Source of the DNA: Pseudorhodoferax sp047601025
Lineage (GTDB): Bacteria > Pseudomonadota > Gammaproteobacteria > Burkholderiales > Burkholderiaceae_C
Direction of reading: 5' to 3'
NCBI RefSeq assembly: GCF_047601025.1
Contig: NZ_JASGJZ010000001.1
Location: 4,340,001-4,404,000, forward strand
Length of the DNA stretch: 64,000 nt
In this document: in pieces, positions 62,179-64,000 of the stretch
Layout: every line of letters starts with the position of its first letter
Position numbering within the stretch: the first letter of the stretch is position 1
Made by a program: the position numbers and the translations under genes
Notes under the pieces: generated by a model
Database searches by the model: none
Seen by the model: the letters and a program-made list of their open reading frames with translations, nothing else
Told to the model about the DNA's origin: nothing

Positions 62179-63087
62179 CTAGAGGTGGGCCTGGTAGAAC
62201 GGCACCAGCTTGCCCAGGGCGGCCTCGACCATGGCGGGCTGGTCGTACATGGCCATGTGGGTGCCGCCCTCGACGATCAGCAGGTCCTTGTTCTTGCTGG
62301 CGGCGCGGCGGTACAGGTCTTCGCTCATCCAGCGCGTGCCGGCCTGGCTGCCGGCGACGATCTGCACCGGCTGGGTCAGGAACAGTTCCACGTTGTTGAA
62401 GGCGTCGTAGGTCACCAGCTGGGCCAGGCTGCGCGTGGCCAGCCTGCCGGGCGCGTTGCAGTGCTGGGCGCGGGCGGTGCGGTAGTAGTCGAACGCCTCG
62501 GCGAAGTCGGGGTGGGGCGCGTCCTCGCGGCGGTCGGGCACGGTGGGCAGGTATTGCGTGGGCTGGCCATTGGCCTCGGCCGTGCGCGCGGCCATGGCCA
62601 TGTCGCGCAGCGCCAGGCAGTCCTGTGGATTGGCCGTGCCGTCCCAGCCCTGGCGGTACATCTGGCCGTAGTTCACCGCGCTGACGGTGCCCAGGGCCTT
62701 GATGCGGGTGTCGACCACGGCGGCGTTGGTGGCGTAGCCGCCGCCGGCGCACACGCCCAGCACGCCGATGCGTGCCGCATCCACGGAGGCCAGGGTGGTC
62801 AGGTAGTCGATGGCGGCGCTCACGTCTTCCACGCGCAGATGGGGGTTCTCCAGGTGGCGCGGCTCGCCCGTGCTCTCGCCCTGGAAGGCCGCGTCGTAGG
62901 CCAGCGTGACGAAGCCGTGCGCGGCCAGCTTCTCGGCGTACAAGCCGGCCGTCTGCTCCTTCACGCCGCCGGCGGGATGCACGCAGACGATGGCCGCGTA
63001 GAGGCGCTGCGGGTCGAAGCCGGCGGGCAGGTGCAGGCGGCCGGCCAGGGTCCAGGCGTAGGTCTTGAACGATACGGATTCGGTCAT
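62179..63087 (-). CDS. Alpha/beta hydrolase (dienelactone hydrolase/YcjY-like), paralogue
   Basis: A 302-residue paralogue of 61210-62148. It has YAAIVCVHPAGGVKEQTAGL, the nucleophile elbow IGVLGVCAGGGYATNAAV with Cys, and the C-terminal GGTHMAMYDQPAMVEAALGK with the catalytic His. It is the promoter-proximal gene of the minus-strand cluster and is divergent from the AraC-type regulator, with 137 bp between starts. Control by that regulator is therefore likely. Confidence 0.88.
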   Translation of the reverse strand: MTESVSFKTYAWTLAGRLHLPAGFDPQRLYAAIVCVHPAGGVKEQTAGLYAEKLAAHGFVTLAYDAAFQGESTGEPRHLENPHLRVEDVSAAIDYLTTLASVDAARIGVLGVCAGGGYATNAAVVDTRIKALGTVSAVNYGQMYRQGWDGTANPQDCLALRDMAMAARTAEANGQPTQYLPTVPDRREDAPHPDFAEAFDYYRTARAQHCNAPGRLATRSLAQLVTYDAFNNVELFLTQPVQIVAGSQAGTRWMSEDLYRRAASKNKDLLIVEGGTHMAMYDQPAMVEAALGKLVPFYQAHL

Positions 63088-63186
63088 CTCGAAAGGCTCC
63101 AGGCGTCGGTGGAAGTCATCGGGCGCGGACGGCGCACGCGGCGAAGCATGGACGATAAGCCATCATGGCCGAACGAGCCATGCTTT

Positions 63187-63214
63187 AAAGTACAAGTTTC
63201 TTTTTCCAAAGTAC
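63187..63214. promoter_or_regulatory. Direct repeats AAAGTAC, possible AraC-type operator
   Basis: Two copies of AAAGTAC start at 63187 and 63208, exactly 21 bp apart (two helical turns), in the AT-rich part of the divergent region between the hydrolase gene and the regulator. AraC/XylS proteins typically bind direct half-sites on one face of the helix at this spacing. Proximity to the regulator start suggests autoregulation as well as control of the cluster. The link is inferred. Confidence 0.4.
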
Positions 63215-63224
63215 GGATCTGGCG

Positions 63225-64000
63225 ATGGACCCTCTTTCCGACGTGCTTTCGCTGATCGAGCCGCGCAGCCAGTTCTACGCCGGTTTCGACGCCGCGGGCG
63301 ACTGGTCGTTCGACTTTCCCGCCCACCAGGGCATCAAGTTCACCGCGATGATGCGCGGCGCCTGCTGGGGCATCGCGGACGGGCTGGAGCAGCCGGTCCG
63401 CTTCGAGGAAGGCGACTGCTTCCTGCTGAATGGCGGGCGCCGCATCGTGCTTTCATCCGACCCCTCGCTGCCGCCGCAGGACGCCACCTGCATCCTGAAC
63501 GCGGTCACGCACGACGGCGTGGCCGTGCACAACGGCGGCGGCGAGGTGTTCCTGATCTGTGGGCGCTTCGATTTCTCGGGCAGCCATGCCGCCGTGCTGT
63601 TCGATGCGCTGCCGCCCATCGTCAACATCCCCCGCGCCTCCAGCCAGGCCGAGGTGCTGCGCTGGTCGCTCGACCAATGGGCCAGCGAGCTGCGCGATCC
63701 GCGGCCGGGCGGGGCGCTGATGTCCATCCACCTGGCGCACCTGATGCTGGTGCAGGTGCTGCGGCTGTTCCTGGCGGCATCCTCCGAGGTGCCGAAAGGA
63801 TGGTTCCTCGCGCTGAAGGACCGGCAGATCGGTGCCGCCATCGGCGCCATGCACGCCGAGCCCGCCCGGTCCTGGACGCTGGAGGAACTGGCCCGCGTCG
63901 CCGGGGTCTCGCGCACCGTGTTCGCGCAGCGGTTCAAGGCCCTGGCAGGCCACACCGCGATGGACTACCTGACGCGCTGGCGCATGCTGGTGGCGGCGGA
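63225..64000 (+). CDS. AraC-family transcriptional regulator (partial)
   Basis: The gene runs off the right edge; 258 codons are present. The N-terminal cupin-like ligand-binding domain (Cupin_6 type) has FDFPAHQGIKFTAMMRGACW and EGDCFLLNGGRRIVLSSDPS. The C-terminal AraC DNA-binding region begins SWTLEELARVAGVSRTVFAQ RF (first HTH), and the second HTH is entered at DYLTRWRMLVAA before the edge. Cupin_6 AraC regulators commonly sit divergent to SDR and hydrolase genes, as here. ATG 63225 is the only start before the conserved PLSDVLSLIEPRSQF. Confidence 0.92.
   Translation, partial: MDPLSDVLSLIEPRSQFYAGFDAAGDWSFDFPAHQGIKFTAMMRGACWGIADGLEQPVRFEEGDCFLLNGGRRIVLSSDPSLPPQDATCILNAVTHDGVAVHNGGGEVFLICGRFDFSGSHAAVLFDALPPIVNIPRASSQAEVLRWSLDQWASELRDPRPGGALMSIHLAHLMLVQVLRLFLAASSEVPKGWFLALKDRQIGAAIGAMHAEPARSWTLEELARVAGVSRTVFAQRFKALAGHTAMDYLTRWRMLVAA

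Noticed and set aside
1..64000. tRNA, rRNA, riboswitch or CRISPR features
   Set aside because: No cloverleaf-like sequences, conserved rRNA stretches or regularly spaced repeats were recognised by reading both strands.

Overview
The window is high-GC DNA with the codon use and gene content of a beta-proteobacterium of the order Burkholderiales, probably Comamonadaceae-like. The clues are a waaC-waaA LPS core pair behind a phosphomannomutase, Burkholderiales-type type VI secretion (T6SS) genes, and many IS3, IS5, IS21 and IS256 elements. I saw no rRNA, tRNA, CRISPR array or replication origin.

Layout. 1-2515 is a chromosomal LPS block (phosphomannomutase end, waaC, waaA). 2.7-43.8 kb is a T6SS effector/immunity island riddled with insertion sequences. 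It holds five VgrG copies or fragments, all broken in some way, and cassettes for phospholipases (Tle) with Tli4-type immunity proteins, a PoNe-type DNase with PoNi-type immunity, VasX/BTH_I2691-like pore-former pieces with DUF6708-like membrane proteins, an Imm71/72-like immunity gene and a DUF2515-like protein with a lipoprotein. Cassettes at 4.0-16.7 kb and 34.6-43.8 kb lie on the minus strand and those at 18.2-30.6 kb on the plus strand. 42.8-53.8 kb holds T6SS structural and accessory genes: a TM protein, an M15 peptidase, PAAR, a thiolase-like membrane protein, tssM, tagF, an OmpA-like lipoprotein-free porin-domain protein, and tssA. Most other core tss genes must lie elsewhere. 53.9-64 kb is a catabolic or detoxification cluster on the minus strand (alcohol dehydrogenase, four intact SDRs, an SDR remnant, a decayed FAD monooxygenase, an MBL-fold hydrolase, two dienelactone-hydrolase-like proteins) divergent from an AraC-type regulator.

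How it fits together. VgrG and PAAR form the T6SS spike. Genes directly 3' of each vgrG, often with 1-4 bp overlaps, encode the cargo toxin followed by its immunity protein. The repeated partial vgrG sequences look like scars left when cassettes were swapped by recombination in vgrG. Three IS insertions can be removed on paper together with one target-site copy and the reading frame is restored exactly, so they are recent single insertions into once-intact genes. Several other frameshifts sit in short homopolymers or GC runs; these may be real decay or assembly indels and need raw reads to decide.
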